This document shows positions 1-7,026 of a DNA stretch of 17,659 bases, piece by piece; position 1 is the stretch's first letter; every line of letters starts with the position of its first letter. The stretch comes from HGW-17 sp938004375 (lineage in GTDB: Bacteria > Myxococcota_A > Polyangia > HGW-17): the NCBI GenBank assembly GCA_036802685.1, contig DAIRVS010000086.1, positions 1-17,659 of the forward strand, read 5' to 3'. The notes under the pieces are model-generated. The model saw only the letters and a program-made list of their open reading frames with translations. It made no database searches and was not told where the DNA came from. Made by a program: the position numbers and the translations under genes.

Positions 1-743
1 ACGGTCACGAGCGAGGGCTGGCCCTCGCGCAGGTCCCCGAGGGCGCGGCGTCCCTCCTGGAGACCCAGGATGTCGATCAGGTCGTCCCGGCCCTGGAACA
101 GCACGCCCAGGCCCGTGCCCAGCTCCTCGAGGCGGAGAAGGGCTTCCGGATCATCGAGGCCGGCCAGCTCGGCGGCCCCGGCGAGGCAGACCCGGAACAG
201 GGCGCCGGTCTTGCCCGCGCAGATCCGCCCGTAGTCTTCCGGGCTCCCGGGCTCGCGGTGGAGCCAGGCGATCTCGGTCATCTGGCCCTCGACCATGCGC
301 AGCAGCTCGCCGGAGAGGCGCTCGAGGACCCGCAGCCGGATCTCGGGGGCAGCGGCGCCCTGCAGGAACAGGTGGACGGCGGCCGGCAGCAGCAGGTCCC
401 CCAGGTTCAGGGCCTGGCGGACGCCCAGCAGGCGCCAGGCCGAGGGGCGGTCCCGGCGGAACTCGTCCAGATCCTCGATGTCGTCGTGGATCAGGGACGC
501 GTGGTGGATCAGTTCGACGGCTGCGGCAAGGGACAGCGCGGCCTCTCCGTCGCCGCCGTGGGCGAGGTGGGAGGCGAGCACGAGGGCCGGCCGCAGGCGC
601 TTGCCCTTCGAGGCGATCAGGGGGTTCACCAGCCGGGCGAGCTCGCCCGGGAGGCCGCCGGTCCAGCGGGCGGCGGCGTCGCGGATCACCGCGTCCAGGG
701 GCGCGTCGTAACGGGTTCGGAGCGTGTCGAGCGTCAGTTCCAT
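1..743 (-). CDS. Polyprenyl diphosphate synthase (trans-isoprenyl synthase), 3' end outside window
   Basis: This enzyme condenses isopentenyl diphosphate onto an allylic diphosphate to build a linear prenyl chain, probably the quinone side chain; it acts in the cytosol. The 247 visible residues contain GKRLRP (47-52), the first Asp-rich motif DDIED (87-91) followed by FRRDRPS, GKTGALF near 178, and the second Asp-rich motif in FQGRDDLID (216-224), then GDLREGQPS. All substrate and Mg2+ ligands expected of an active synthase are present. The residues 4-5 positions before the first motif are small (Ala, Ser), which suggests a medium or long product rather than FPP; the exact length cannot be read. 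The start is the ATG at 743, with GGAGAAGGA about 12 bp upstream. About 70-80 C-terminal residues should lie beyond the left edge. It is divergent from the PyrB-PyrI gene. The family is certain; octaprenyl versus other specificity is not. Confidence 0.93.
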   Translation of the reverse strand, partial: MELTLDTLRTRYDAPLDAVIRDAAARWTGGLPGELARLVNPLIASKGKRLRPALVLASHLAHGGDGEAALSLAAAVELIHHASLIHDDIEDLDEFRRDRPSAWRLLGVRQALNLGDLLLPAAVHLFLQGAAAPEIRLRVLERLSGELLRMVEGQMTEIAWLHREPGSPEDYGRICAGKTGALFRVCLAGAAELAGLDDPEALLRLEELGTGLGVLFQGRDDLIDILGLQEGRRALGDLREGQPSLVT

Positions 744-868
744 CGGGTGGGCCCGTCCTTCTCCGGGCCGGGGCTCTCTTTTTCCCTGTTTTTTTGTGGA
801 AAGGGAAGCCCTATTTGCCGGGGTCCTCGTTTTGGCGCGGGGTCCGCCGAGGGTCCCGCAGGAAAGCA

Positions 869-897
869 TTGTAACCGGAAACGTCCTTGCATATATT
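869..897 (+). promoter_or_regulatory. Predicted sigma70 promoter of pyrBI
   Basis: TTGTAA (869-874) as -35 and TATATT (892-897) as -10 are separated by exactly 17 bp. Transcription would begin near 904 and give a leader of about 38 nt ending in the Shine-Dalgarno at 928-937. The leader is too short for an E. coli-style pyrBI attenuator with a leader peptide. This is a consensus match by eye only. Confidence 0.6.
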
Positions 898-927
898 CCG
901 GGCGTCGTGAAGCCATTACCCTCTGAC

Positions 928-937
928 GGAAAGGAAG
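928..937 (+). promoter_or_regulatory. Ribosome binding site of pyrBI
   Basis: The purine-rich stretch GGAAAGGAAG ends 4 bp before the ATG at 942 and supports that start. Confidence 0.6.
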
Positions 938-941
938 CCCC

Positions 942-2453
942 ATGTCACTACTGAAGAACGGACTCGTGGACATCCACCATCTCAGCACACAGGACATGCT
1001 CGAGATCCTGAAGTTCGCGGCGCGGCTCAAGGACGCCCTCGACCGCAGGGACGTACCGGCCTACCAGCTCGCCGCGGGCCGCGACGCCCTGGTGGCGCAG
1101 TTGTTCTACGAGAGCTCCACGCGGACGCGGGCCAGCTTCGAGATCGCCGCCCTGCGCCTGGGCTGCCGGGTGACCGGCTTCGGCTCCACCGAGGGCTCCA
1201 GCGTGAGCAAGGGCGAGAGCCTGTCCCACACCATCGACATGTTCGACGCCTACGCCTGCGACGCCATCGTGCTGCGCCACCCCCTGGACGGCGCCGCCCT
1301 GTGGGCGTCCGAGCGCACGAAGGTCCCCGTGTTCAACGCCGGAGATGGCAAGCACCAGCACCCCACCCAGACCATCCTCGACCTGTTCACAATCCTGGAG
1401 CGGCACGGGCGCCTGGACCACCTCACCGTGGTGTTCTCAGGGGACCTCAAGTACGGCCGGACCACCCACACCCTGGCCCTGGCGCTCAGCCAGTTCCCGG
1501 GCAACACCTTCCACTTCCGCGCCCCGTCGATCCTGGCAATGCCCCGGGCCATCACCGAGCTGGTCCGCGGCCGCGGCGTGCAGGTGCTCGAGTCCGAGAA
1601 CATGGCCGAGGGCCTGGAGGAGGCGGACATCTTCTACCAGACCCGTATCCAGCGCGAGCGCATGCCGGACCAGAACGAGTTCGAGAAGGCCAAGAAGTCC
1701 GGCGCTTTCACCCTGGCCATGATGGAGCGCACGAAGCCCATGTTCGGGCTGATGCACCCCCTGCCCATCGACAAGCGTCTGCCGGGCATCCTGCCCGAGC
1801 TCGACGCCCACCCCAAGTCTCTCTACAAGCGCCAGGCCGGCAACGGCGTGCCCACGCGCATGGCCCAGCTCGCGCTGGCCATGGGGCTCGCCGAGCTCCC
1901 GGTGTCGGGGCGCCCGGCGCACCAGGCCGTCGATCCGGGCGAGGACTTCGTGCGTCACCTCGAGATCACGCAGAAGCCGCCTCGGGAGGGCGTCTCCATC
2001 CGGCCGATCCGCGACCGCGGCGTCGTGCTCGACCACCTGCAGCCCCACTCCGAGAGCCTGCTCGCCATGCTGCTGCGCGTGAAGGAGCGCCGGGACGTCT
2101 ACCGCGCCGGCACCGTCCGCTCGGTGGCCCGCCCGGACCACGTCAAGGGCATCCTGATGATCGAGGACCGCGCGCTGACCCGCGAGGAGCTGCGCCTGAT
2201 CGCCTCGGTGAGCCCCGGCGCCCGCGTCAACCGCATCGAGAACGCCCGCGTGGTGGAGAAGCTCGAGCTCGCCCTGCCGTCGGTCGTCTCCGGGCTCGAG
2301 CACGTGATGTGCCCCAACTCCGGCTGCATCACCCGCCCCGAGCACCAGGAGCACGTCGCGAGCTGCTTCGAGAGGCTCGACCCGGGCACCCTGCGGTGCA
2401 AATACTGCGACCACATCCTCGAGTCCGGCGAGATGTTCGGACACCTGTACTAG
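942..2453 (+). CDS. pyrBI: Aspartate carbamoyltransferase, catalytic-regulatory fusion (PyrB-PyrI)
   Basis: This cytosolic enzyme catalyses the committed step of pyrimidine synthesis: carbamoyl phosphate plus aspartate gives N-carbamoyl-aspartate. The chain is 503 residues, against about 310 for PyrB and 150 for PyrI. Residues 1-320 are catalytic: STRTR (59-63) binds carbamoyl phosphate, SKGES (89-93) carries the Lys that reaches into the neighbouring active site, then HQHPTQT (138-144), the Arg of YGRTT (171-175), QTRIQRER (233-240) and HPLP (272-275). After a linker at about 321-349, residues 350-503 match PyrI, ending in the four-Cys zinc site CPNSGC (457-462) and CKYC (486-489). Similar fusions are known in Thermotoga and Treponema. 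Fusion implies one regulatory domain per catalytic domain and probable allosteric control by nucleotides, an inference from the family. It stands alone behind its own promoter, with no other pyr gene in view. Confidence 0.96.
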   Translation: MSLLKNGLVDIHHLSTQDMLEILKFAARLKDALDRRDVPAYQLAAGRDALVAQLFYESSTRTRASFEIAALRLGCRVTGFGSTEGSSVSKGESLSHTIDMFDAYACDAIVLRHPLDGAALWASERTKVPVFNAGDGKHQHPTQTILDLFTILERHGRLDHLTVVFSGDLKYGRTTHTLALALSQFPGNTFHFRAPSILAMPRAITELVRGRGVQVLESENMAEGLEEADIFYQTRIQRERMPDQNEFEKAKKSGAFTLAMMERTKPMFGLMHPLPIDKRLPGILPELDAHPKSLYKRQAGNGVPTRMAQLALAMGLAELPVSGRPAHQAVDPGEDFVRHLEITQKPPREGVSIRPIRDRGVVLDHLQPHSESLLAMLLRVKERRDVYRAGTVRSVARPDHVKGILMIEDRALTREELRLIASVSPGARVNRIENARVVEKLELALPSVVSGLEHVMCPNSGCITRPEHQEHVASCFERLDPGTLRCKYCDHILESGEMFGHLY

Positions 2454-2466
2454 GGCCGCCGGGATC

Positions 2467-2683
2467 ACGGACGACACGGACTGCGGCCTGAAGAACGGAC
2501 GAACACGGACGGCCACGGACGGCCACGGACAGCCACGGACGGCCGCTGGAGCACGGACGACACGGACGAGGGAACAAGGATCGCGTCTGGCAAGGACACC
2601 CTGCGCATGTCCGTGTTCCCGGCCGCTGTCCGTGGCTGTCCGTGGTGGTCCGTGCCAGTCCGTGCCAGTCCGTGCCAGTCCGT
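2467..2683. repeat. Two-armed inverted array of a 10-bp GTCCGT/ACGGAC repeat
   Basis: The left arm (2467-2567) has nine copies of ACGGAC, five of them spaced exactly 10 bp apart (2495, 2505, 2515, 2525, 2535). The right arm (2609-2683) has seven copies of the reverse complement GTCCGT, six spaced exactly 10 bp apart (2628 to 2678), including three perfect GTCCGTGCCA units (2648-2677). The sequence at 2523-2540 is a perfect 18-bp inverted match to 2628-2645. The arms could therefore form a long imperfect hairpin with a loop of about 87 nt, which itself contains further ACGGAC/GTCCGT pairs. The function is unknown. A terminator or processing structure, a REP-like dispersed element, or a helically phased protein-binding array are all possible. 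Confidence 0.9.
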
Positions 2684-2697
2684 TTCCCGTGCGGCCT

Positions 2698-2720
2698 GCG
2701 GAATCGCGACGCGATTCCGC
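2698..2720. terminator. Perfect 10-bp stem-loop, possible bidirectional terminator
   Basis: GCGGAATCGC (2698-2707) pairs perfectly with GCGATTCCGC (2711-2720) across a 3-nt loop. It lies between convergent genes where transcription from both sides should stop. No T-run follows on either strand, so it is not a classic intrinsic terminator. Confidence 0.5.
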
Positions 2721-2723
2721 CAA

Positions 2724-2743
2724 GCGACCGGTCCTCCGGTCGC
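2724..2743. terminator. Perfect 8-bp stem-loop just after the yhbY stop
   Basis: GCGACCGG (2724-2731) pairs with CCGGTCGC (2736-2743) across the loop TCCT. It begins 3 bp past the yhbY stop codon and is separated from the neighbouring hairpin by 3 bp, so the two form a tandem pair. It lacks a T-run. It may end or stabilise the purL-purQ-yhbY transcript. Confidence 0.5.
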
Positions 2744-2746
2744 CGC

Positions 2747-3163
2747 TCACACCTTCAGGAACGGGCGATACAAAATGACCGTGTGGCCGCGCAGGCCCAG
2801 GAGCACGGCGTGGGCCTCGGCCGCCAGGTACTCGGCGGCGGCGTGCTTGTCCTCGGGGTCGTGCATGCGGACCTTGATCAGTTCGTGCTGGCAGAGGGCC
2901 TCGTGGACGGCCTGGATCACGCCCTCGGAGACGCCGTTCTCGCCGATGAGGACGACGGGCTTCAGGGAGTGCGCCTCGCCGCGCAGGCGGGTGCGCTCGG
3001 CGCCGTTGAGAATCGGCAGGGGGGTCTTCTTCGCCTCCTCGAGGGTGGGCGGCTTCGGCGCGGCTTTGCGGCGGGCCTTCGGGGGCACGTCGATGGGGGA
3101 CTGGCGCGTCTTGCGCAGAGGATGGCGGGCGGTGCGGGAGAAGTTCTCGGTCTTGCGGGTCAT
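2747..3163 (-). CDS. yhbY: YhbY-type CRM-domain RNA-binding protein
   Basis: A small cytosolic RNA-binding protein of the YhbY family, which associates with precursors of the large ribosomal subunit. The CRM domain spans about residues 51-134: ERTRLRGEAHSLKPVV, then the RNA-binding loop GENG (74-77), a helix ending in HELIKVR (93-99), and the closing strand VILYR. A basic, proline-rich extension of about 45 residues precedes it, so the 138-residue chain is longer than the roughly 97 residues of the E. coli protein. The extension has no recognisable domain and probably adds RNA contacts (inference). The ATG at 3163 lies 3 bp after the purQ stop, and no strong Shine-Dalgarno is visible, so translation is probably coupled to purQ. 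It is the last gene of the purL-purQ-yhbY unit. Confidence 0.88.
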   Translation of the reverse strand: MTRKTENFSRTARHPLRKTRQSPIDVPPKARRKAAPKPPTLEEAKKTPLPILNGAERTRLRGEAHSLKPVVLIGENGVSEGVIQAVHEALCQHELIKVRMHDPEDKHAAAEYLAAEAHAVLLGLRGHTVILYRPFLKV

Positions 3164-3166
3164 CGG

Positions 3167-3994
3167 TCATCCATGATTCCGGCGGAGCCAGTCCACCGCG
3201 TTACGGAAAAGGAGGATGCCGGCGCCCTCCTCGTGCTTTGGCGGCCCGTCGAGGAACTCGCGGGTCCAGCGCGGGTGGTTGGTGTAGTGATTGTAGGCCT
3301 CGGGGTGCGGCATGAGGCCGAAGATGCGGCCGGTGGGGTCGCACAGCGCGGCGATGCCGCCCGGGGAGCCATTGGGGTTGAGCGGGTACGCCTCGGTGGG
3401 CCCGCCGGTGGCGGGATCGATGTAGACCAGGGGCGCCAGGTGCCCGTCGCGGATGGTGTCCATCACGGCGTCGTCGGAGGCCACCAGTCGGCCCTCGCCG
3501 TGGCGCACGGGCAGTTCGATCACGTCGAGCCCGCGGGTGAACACGCAGGGGCTCGCGGGATCGGCCTTCAGGGTCACCCAGCGGTCCTCGAAGCGCCCGT
3601 TGAGGTTGTGGGTCAGCGTGACGCGCGGCGTCCACTCCCGGGCGGGGAGGATCCCCAGTTTCACGAGCAGTTGGAAGCCGTTGCAGATGCCGATGATCAC
3701 GCCACCGGCGTCGAGCAGGCGGTCGAGCTGGACGCGCAGGGCGTCATGGCCGGCGCCCGGTCGGCCGTGGGCGAAGCGGAAGGCGCCGGCGCGGGCCGAG
3801 CCCAGGTTGTCGCCGTCGAGGAAGCCGCCGGGCAGGCATAGGAACTGGTAGCCGTCAAGAGAATCGTGGCCGGCGAGGAGCTCCCAGATCGAGAGGATGT
3901 TCACCTCGTCGGCGCCGGCGAGGCGGGCGGCGTGGGCGGTCTCGGCCTCGCAGTTGGTGCCGTTGCCACAAAGAACGAGGGTGCGCAGCTTCAT
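3167..3994 (-). CDS. purQ: Phosphoribosylformylglycinamidine synthase, glutaminase subunit PurQ
   Basis: This class I glutamine amidotransferase releases ammonia from glutamine for the PurL synthetase, which converts FGAR to FGAM in de novo purine synthesis. The nucleophile is Cys104 in GICNGFQLL, and the other triad members are His230 and Glu232 in LMPHPEAY. LPGGF (54-58) and the RHGEGR stretch (164-169) also fit the family. At 275 residues it is longer than the roughly 230 of Bacillus PurQ. The start at 3994 lies 4 bp after the purL stop. AAAGGAGT (4001-4008) overlaps the end of purL and is a good Shine-Dalgarno, so the subunits should be co-expressed. The family is certain. Confidence 0.95.
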   Translation of the reverse strand: MKLRTLVLCGNGTNCEAETAHAARLAGADEVNILSIWELLAGHDSLDGYQFLCLPGGFLDGDNLGSARAGAFRFAHGRPGAGHDALRVQLDRLLDAGGVIIGICNGFQLLVKLGILPAREWTPRVTLTHNLNGRFEDRWVTLKADPASPCVFTRGLDVIELPVRHGEGRLVASDDAVMDTIRDGHLAPLVYIDPATGGPTEAYPLNPNGSPGGIAALCDPTGRIFGLMPHPEAYNHYTNHPRWTREFLDGPPKHEEGAGILLFRNAVDWLRRNHG

Positions 3995-3998
3995 GGGG

Positions 3999-6977
3999 TC
4001 ACTCCTTTCCCTGGGAGAAGGCCAGCGGGGCGTGCCAGGCGGAGAAACACTCCGCCAGGCTCCACGAGACGGCGCCCCCGCGGGCGAGGCGCAGGTCGAT
4101 CCGGTCCGCGGCGGTCGTCTCGCCCACCCGGGCGACGGGGAGGCCGGCGAGGGCCGCCTCGAAGGCGGCGGTGTTCGCGGGATCGACGCTGACCACGAAG
4201 CGGCCGGCGGACTCGGAGAACACCAGCTCGTCGTCGCGCAGGTCCGGGGAGTCGGCCGGCACGCGGGCCAGGTCTACGGCGCAGCCGAGGCCGCCGGCGA
4301 AGGCCGACTCGGCCAGCGCCACGCCCAGGCCGCCGTCGGAGCAGTCGTGGCACGAGGCGATCAGCCCCTCCCGCATGGCGGCGTGAAGGGCGCGGTAGAG
4401 CCGCAGGTTGTCGGCGGCGCGCACGATCGGCACCGCGGTGGACGAAAGGCCCAACTCGGCGAGGTACTCCGAGCCACCCAGCTCGCGGCGGGTGAGGCCC
4501 AGCACGTACACGGCGGTGCCCGGGCGCTTGAAGTCCATGGTGACGGCCCGGCGCACGTCGGGCACGATGCCCGCCAGCGAGATCAGCAGCGTCGGCGGCA
4601 CCGAGATCCAGCGGGCGCCGACCCGGGCGTCGTTCTTCATGCTGTCCTTGCCCGAGATCAGCGGCAGGTTGTAGGCCAGGCAGAGCTCGGCCAGGGCGCG
4701 GTTCGCCCGCACCAGGCCGGCGAGCTTGCGCTCGTGATCCGGCGCCGGCGCGATGGGGTCGGGCCAGCAGAAGTTGTCCAGCGCGCTGAACGTGTCGGGG
4801 TCGCCGCCGGCGGCCACCGCGTTGCGAACGGCCTCGTCCACGGAGGCCGCGGCCATGGCCCCCGCGTCGATGTCGGAGTAGCGGGGCACCAGGCCGTGGG
4901 AGACCACGATCCCGCGCAGGCTGTCGAGCAACGGGCGCATGACGGCCGCGTCCGATGGGCCCTGGGCCGCGACGCCGCACAGGGGCTTCACCACCGAGCG
5001 CCCTTTCACTTCATGGTCGTACTGGCGCACCCAGTACTCCTTGCTGGCGATGTTGAGCCGGGAGAGGAGGCGCAGCAGCAAGCTACGCAGGTCGGGGTCG
5101 GCGGGCAGGGCGGGCTCCACCGGGGTGGGCGGCGTCCAGGTCGCGGCCAGCTCGCGGCGGGGCAGGCCCTCGTGGAGGAAGCCAAGGTCCAGTAGGGCGA
5201 CAATCTGTCCGTCGTGCCGGACCGTGAAGGTGCCCGAGTCGGTGAACGTGCCGAGCACCGTGCTCTCGACGTTCATCAGGTTCGACAGCGCCATGAAGGC
5301 GTCGAGCTTGGCCGGCGGCACCGCGACGGTCATACGCTCCTGGCTCTCGGAGACCAGGATCTCCCACGGGTCGAGGCCGGCGTACTTCAGCGGGGCCTTC
5401 GCGAGATCGAGGTCGGCGCCCCCCGAGAAGGTGGCCATCTCGCCCACCGAGGACGAGAGACCGCCCGCGCCGTTGTCGGTCAGCCCGCTGTAGAGGCCGG
5501 CGTCCCGGGCCTTCTGCAGGAAGTCGAACATTCGCTTCTGGGTGATGGGATCGCCGATCTGGACGGCCGAGGAGGGGCTCTCCTCGGAGAGCTCCACCGA
5601 GGAGAAGGTCGCGCCGTGGATTCCGTCCTTGCCGATGCGGCCGCCGACCATCACGACGAGATCGCCGGCCTCGACGTATTTGCTGTAGCCCGGCCGACCG
5701 TGCAGCTCGAGGGGGATCAGCCCGCCGGTGCCGCAGTACACCAGCGGCTTGCCGATGTAGCGGTCGTCGAACACCACGGAGCCGTTGATGGTCGGGATGC
5801 CGCTCTGGTTGCCGCCGTGCTCCACGCCGGTGCGCACGCCCTCGAGGATGCGCATGGGGTGCAAAAGGCCGGTCGGGGGCGGCTCCTCGCGGCGGGGGTC
5901 GGCCAGGCAGAACACGTCGGTGTTGAACAGCAGCTCGGCGCCCATGCCCGTGCCGAACGGGTCGCGGTTGACGCCCACGATGCCCGTGAGGGCGCCGCCG
6001 TAGGGGTCCAGCGCCGACGGGCTGTTGTGGGTCTCGACCTTGAAGACCAGGCCGTGGGCCTCGTCGAAGCGGACCACGCCGGCGTTGTCCACGAACACGC
6101 TCAGGCAGCGGTCCGCCTCGCCGTCGCGCTCGCGGATGGCGCGGGTGGTGCCCTGGATGCAGGTCTTGTAGAGGCCGGGGATGCGAACGGTGACGCCGTC
6201 CTCGGTGTAGTCGATGTTGGCGCTGAAGATCTTGTGCTTGCAGTGCTCGGACCAGCTCTGGGCTATGCACTCCATCTCCACGTCGGTGAGCCGCTCGTCC
6301 AGTCCGGCGAGGCGCCGCGTCTCGCGGACCTCGGGGCGCTCGAACCAGGCCCGGATGACCTTCATCTCGGCGGCCGACAGCGCCCAGACGTTCTGGCGCG
6401 ACAGCGCCTCGAGGGCGTCGTCGTCCCCCTCAAGGGAGACCGCGCGGACGCGGGGCTCGTGGGGGTTGCGGACCACCGGCGGGTTGGCCCGCAGCATCTG
6501 CCCGCCCTGGAACTCGGCGCGGGAGGCGATGCGGATGCGCTGGATCAGCGTGTTGGCGAAGAAGTCCTCGGCGAGGCGGTGGACCTGGCCGCGCTCCAGG
6601 CGCCCGAAGATGCGGTATTGCACGCCGGAGTACACGGCCGGGACGGGCCGGTCTCCGAGGAGCAGGGCCAGCGCCTCGCGGGCGGTGCGCCCCTCGTTGT
6701 CGGTCACGCCGGGCTTGAAGTCCACCTCGACGATCCAGTCCGCTTCGGTGGGCAGGTGGCCGTTGACGGACACCTGGTCGGAGATCGGATCCGATAGGGC
6801 GCCCCGGGCCCAGGTGGAGAGGACCTCCTCGGTCAGATCCTCGCTGACGGTGTAGACGCGCACCACGCGGATGTCGTCGATCTGGCCGGGGAACTCGCCG
6901 GACACGGTGGAACGGGCCTTGCGACCCATGGGATCCGGCCTGTGGGGTTGGGGACCGACTTCGATTCTCAGGATCAT
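3999..6977 (-). CDS. purL: Phosphoribosylformylglycinamidine synthase PurL, with doubled PurS-like N-terminus and no glutaminase domain
   Basis: This is the ATP-dependent synthetase component of FGAM synthase in purine synthesis, 992 residues. Residues 1-160 look like two PurS-like units: the first carries HRPDPMGRKA, the second VDFKPGVTDNEGRTA (84-98). Then follow the linker motif SWSEHCKHK (241-249), ETHNSPS (315-321), GNQSGIP near 389-395, GDPITQ near 475-480 and DNGAGGLSSS near 501-510. The second half has ISGKDSMKND (774-783) and HDCSDGG (877-883). It is larger than Bacillus PurL (about 740 residues) but lacks the C-terminal glutaminase of the E. coli enzyme (about 1,300). PurQ downstream supplies this, so no separate purS is needed. 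I chose the ATG at 6977 because AGGAGG lies 6 bp upstream; an in-frame ATG at 7010 would overlap the promoter. Confidence 0.94.
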   Translation of the reverse strand: MILRIEVGPQPHRPDPMGRKARSTVSGEFPGQIDDIRVVRVYTVSEDLTEEVLSTWARGALSDPISDQVSVNGHLPTEADWIVEVDFKPGVTDNEGRTAREALALLLGDRPVPAVYSGVQYRIFGRLERGQVHRLAEDFFANTLIQRIRIASRAEFQGGQMLRANPPVVRNPHEPRVRAVSLEGDDDALEALSRQNVWALSAAEMKVIRAWFERPEVRETRRLAGLDERLTDVEMECIAQSWSEHCKHKIFSANIDYTEDGVTVRIPGLYKTCIQGTTRAIRERDGEADRCLSVFVDNAGVVRFDEAHGLVFKVETHNSPSALDPYGGALTGIVGVNRDPFGTGMGAELLFNTDVFCLADPRREEPPPTGLLHPMRILEGVRTGVEHGGNQSGIPTINGSVVFDDRYIGKPLVYCGTGGLIPLELHGRPGYSKYVEAGDLVVMVGGRIGKDGIHGATFSSVELSEESPSSAVQIGDPITQKRMFDFLQKARDAGLYSGLTDNGAGGLSSSVGEMATFSGGADLDLAKAPLKYAGLDPWEILVSESQERMTVAVPPAKLDAFMALSNLMNVESTVLGTFTDSGTFTVRHDGQIVALLDLGFLHEGLPRRELAATWTPPTPVEPALPADPDLRSLLLRLLSRLNIASKEYWVRQYDHEVKGRSVVKPLCGVAAQGPSDAAVMRPLLDSLRGIVVSHGLVPRYSDIDAGAMAAASVDEAVRNAVAAGGDPDTFSALDNFCWPDPIAPAPDHERKLAGLVRANRALAELCLAYNLPLISGKDSMKNDARVGARWISVPPTLLISLAGIVPDVRRAVTMDFKRPGTAVYVLGLTRRELGGSEYLAELGLSSTAVPIVRAADNLRLYRALHAAMREGLIASCHDCSDGGLGVALAESAFAGGLGCAVDLARVPADSPDLRDDELVFSESAGRFVVSVDPANTAAFEAALAGLPVARVGETTAADRIDLRLARGGAVSWSLAECFSAWHAPLAFSQGKE

Positions 6978-6983
6978 GGAGGG

Positions 6984-6989
6984 CCTCCT
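6984..6989 (-). promoter_or_regulatory. Consensus ribosome binding site of purL
   Basis: AGGAGG on the minus strand lies 6 bp before the ATG at 6977. This fixes the purL start and argues against the ATG at 7010. Confidence 0.75.
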
Positions 6990-6996
6990 CTGGGCG

Positions 6997-7026
6997 CAAA
7001 TAGTGCACAAAGCGGCCAGAAGTCAA
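6997..7026 (-). promoter_or_regulatory. Predicted sigma70 promoter of the purL-purQ-yhbY unit
   Basis: On the minus strand TTGACT (7021-7026) is followed after 18 bp by TATTTG (6997-7002). Initiation would fall near 6990, leaving a leader of only about 13 nt that is almost entirely the Shine-Dalgarno. The -35 is strong and the -10 moderate. Confidence 0.5.

Larger units (their letters stand above)
744..941. promoter_or_regulatory. Divergent intergenic region between polyprenyl synthase and pyrBI
   Basis: This 198-bp spacer must hold the promoters of both flanking genes. It is less GC-rich than its surroundings, with a T-rich tract at about 779-796. TTCCCT (782-787) and AGGGAA (802-807) could pair across a 14-nt loop in the leader of the minus-strand gene, but this is weak. 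For the minus strand, TACAAT (868-873) resembles a -10 box but has no matching -35, so I do not call it as a promoter. The plus-strand promoter is listed separately. No attenuator-like hairpin with a T-run precedes pyrBI. Confidence 0.6.
2454..2746. other. Repeat-rich intergenic region between convergent pyrBI and yhbY
   Basis: This 293-bp spacer between two stop codons carries no convincing gene. It contains two opposed arms of a decamer repeat (2467-2567 and 2609-2683) and two perfect stem-loops (2698-2720 and 2724-2743), each listed separately. Frames open across it contain only translated repeats. Confidence 0.85.

Noticed and set aside
782..807. TTCCCT/AGGGAA hairpin in the divergent spacer as a regulatory structure
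   Set aside because: Six base pairs across a 14-nt loop is too weak to support a call.
258..926. Plus-strand open frame of 222 codons at the left end
   Set aside because: It lies opposite the polyprenyl synthase, whose Asp-rich motifs fix the coding strand.
2467..2683. CRISPR array
   Set aside because: The period is 10 bp with no spacers, the arms are in opposite orientation, and no cas gene is near.
1437..3170. Minus-strand open frame of 577 codons across pyrBI, the repeat region and yhbY
   Set aside because: It overlaps two certain genes on different strands and its translation is low-complexity Arg/Pro/Ala sequence.
5214..6797. Plus-strand open frame of 527 codons opposite purL
   Set aside because: purL carries every family motif on the other strand; this frame has none.
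6978..7010. Longer PurL starting at the ATG at 7010
   Set aside because: It would begin upstream of the predicted transcription start and ignore the consensus AGGAGG placed 6 bp before the ATG at 6977.
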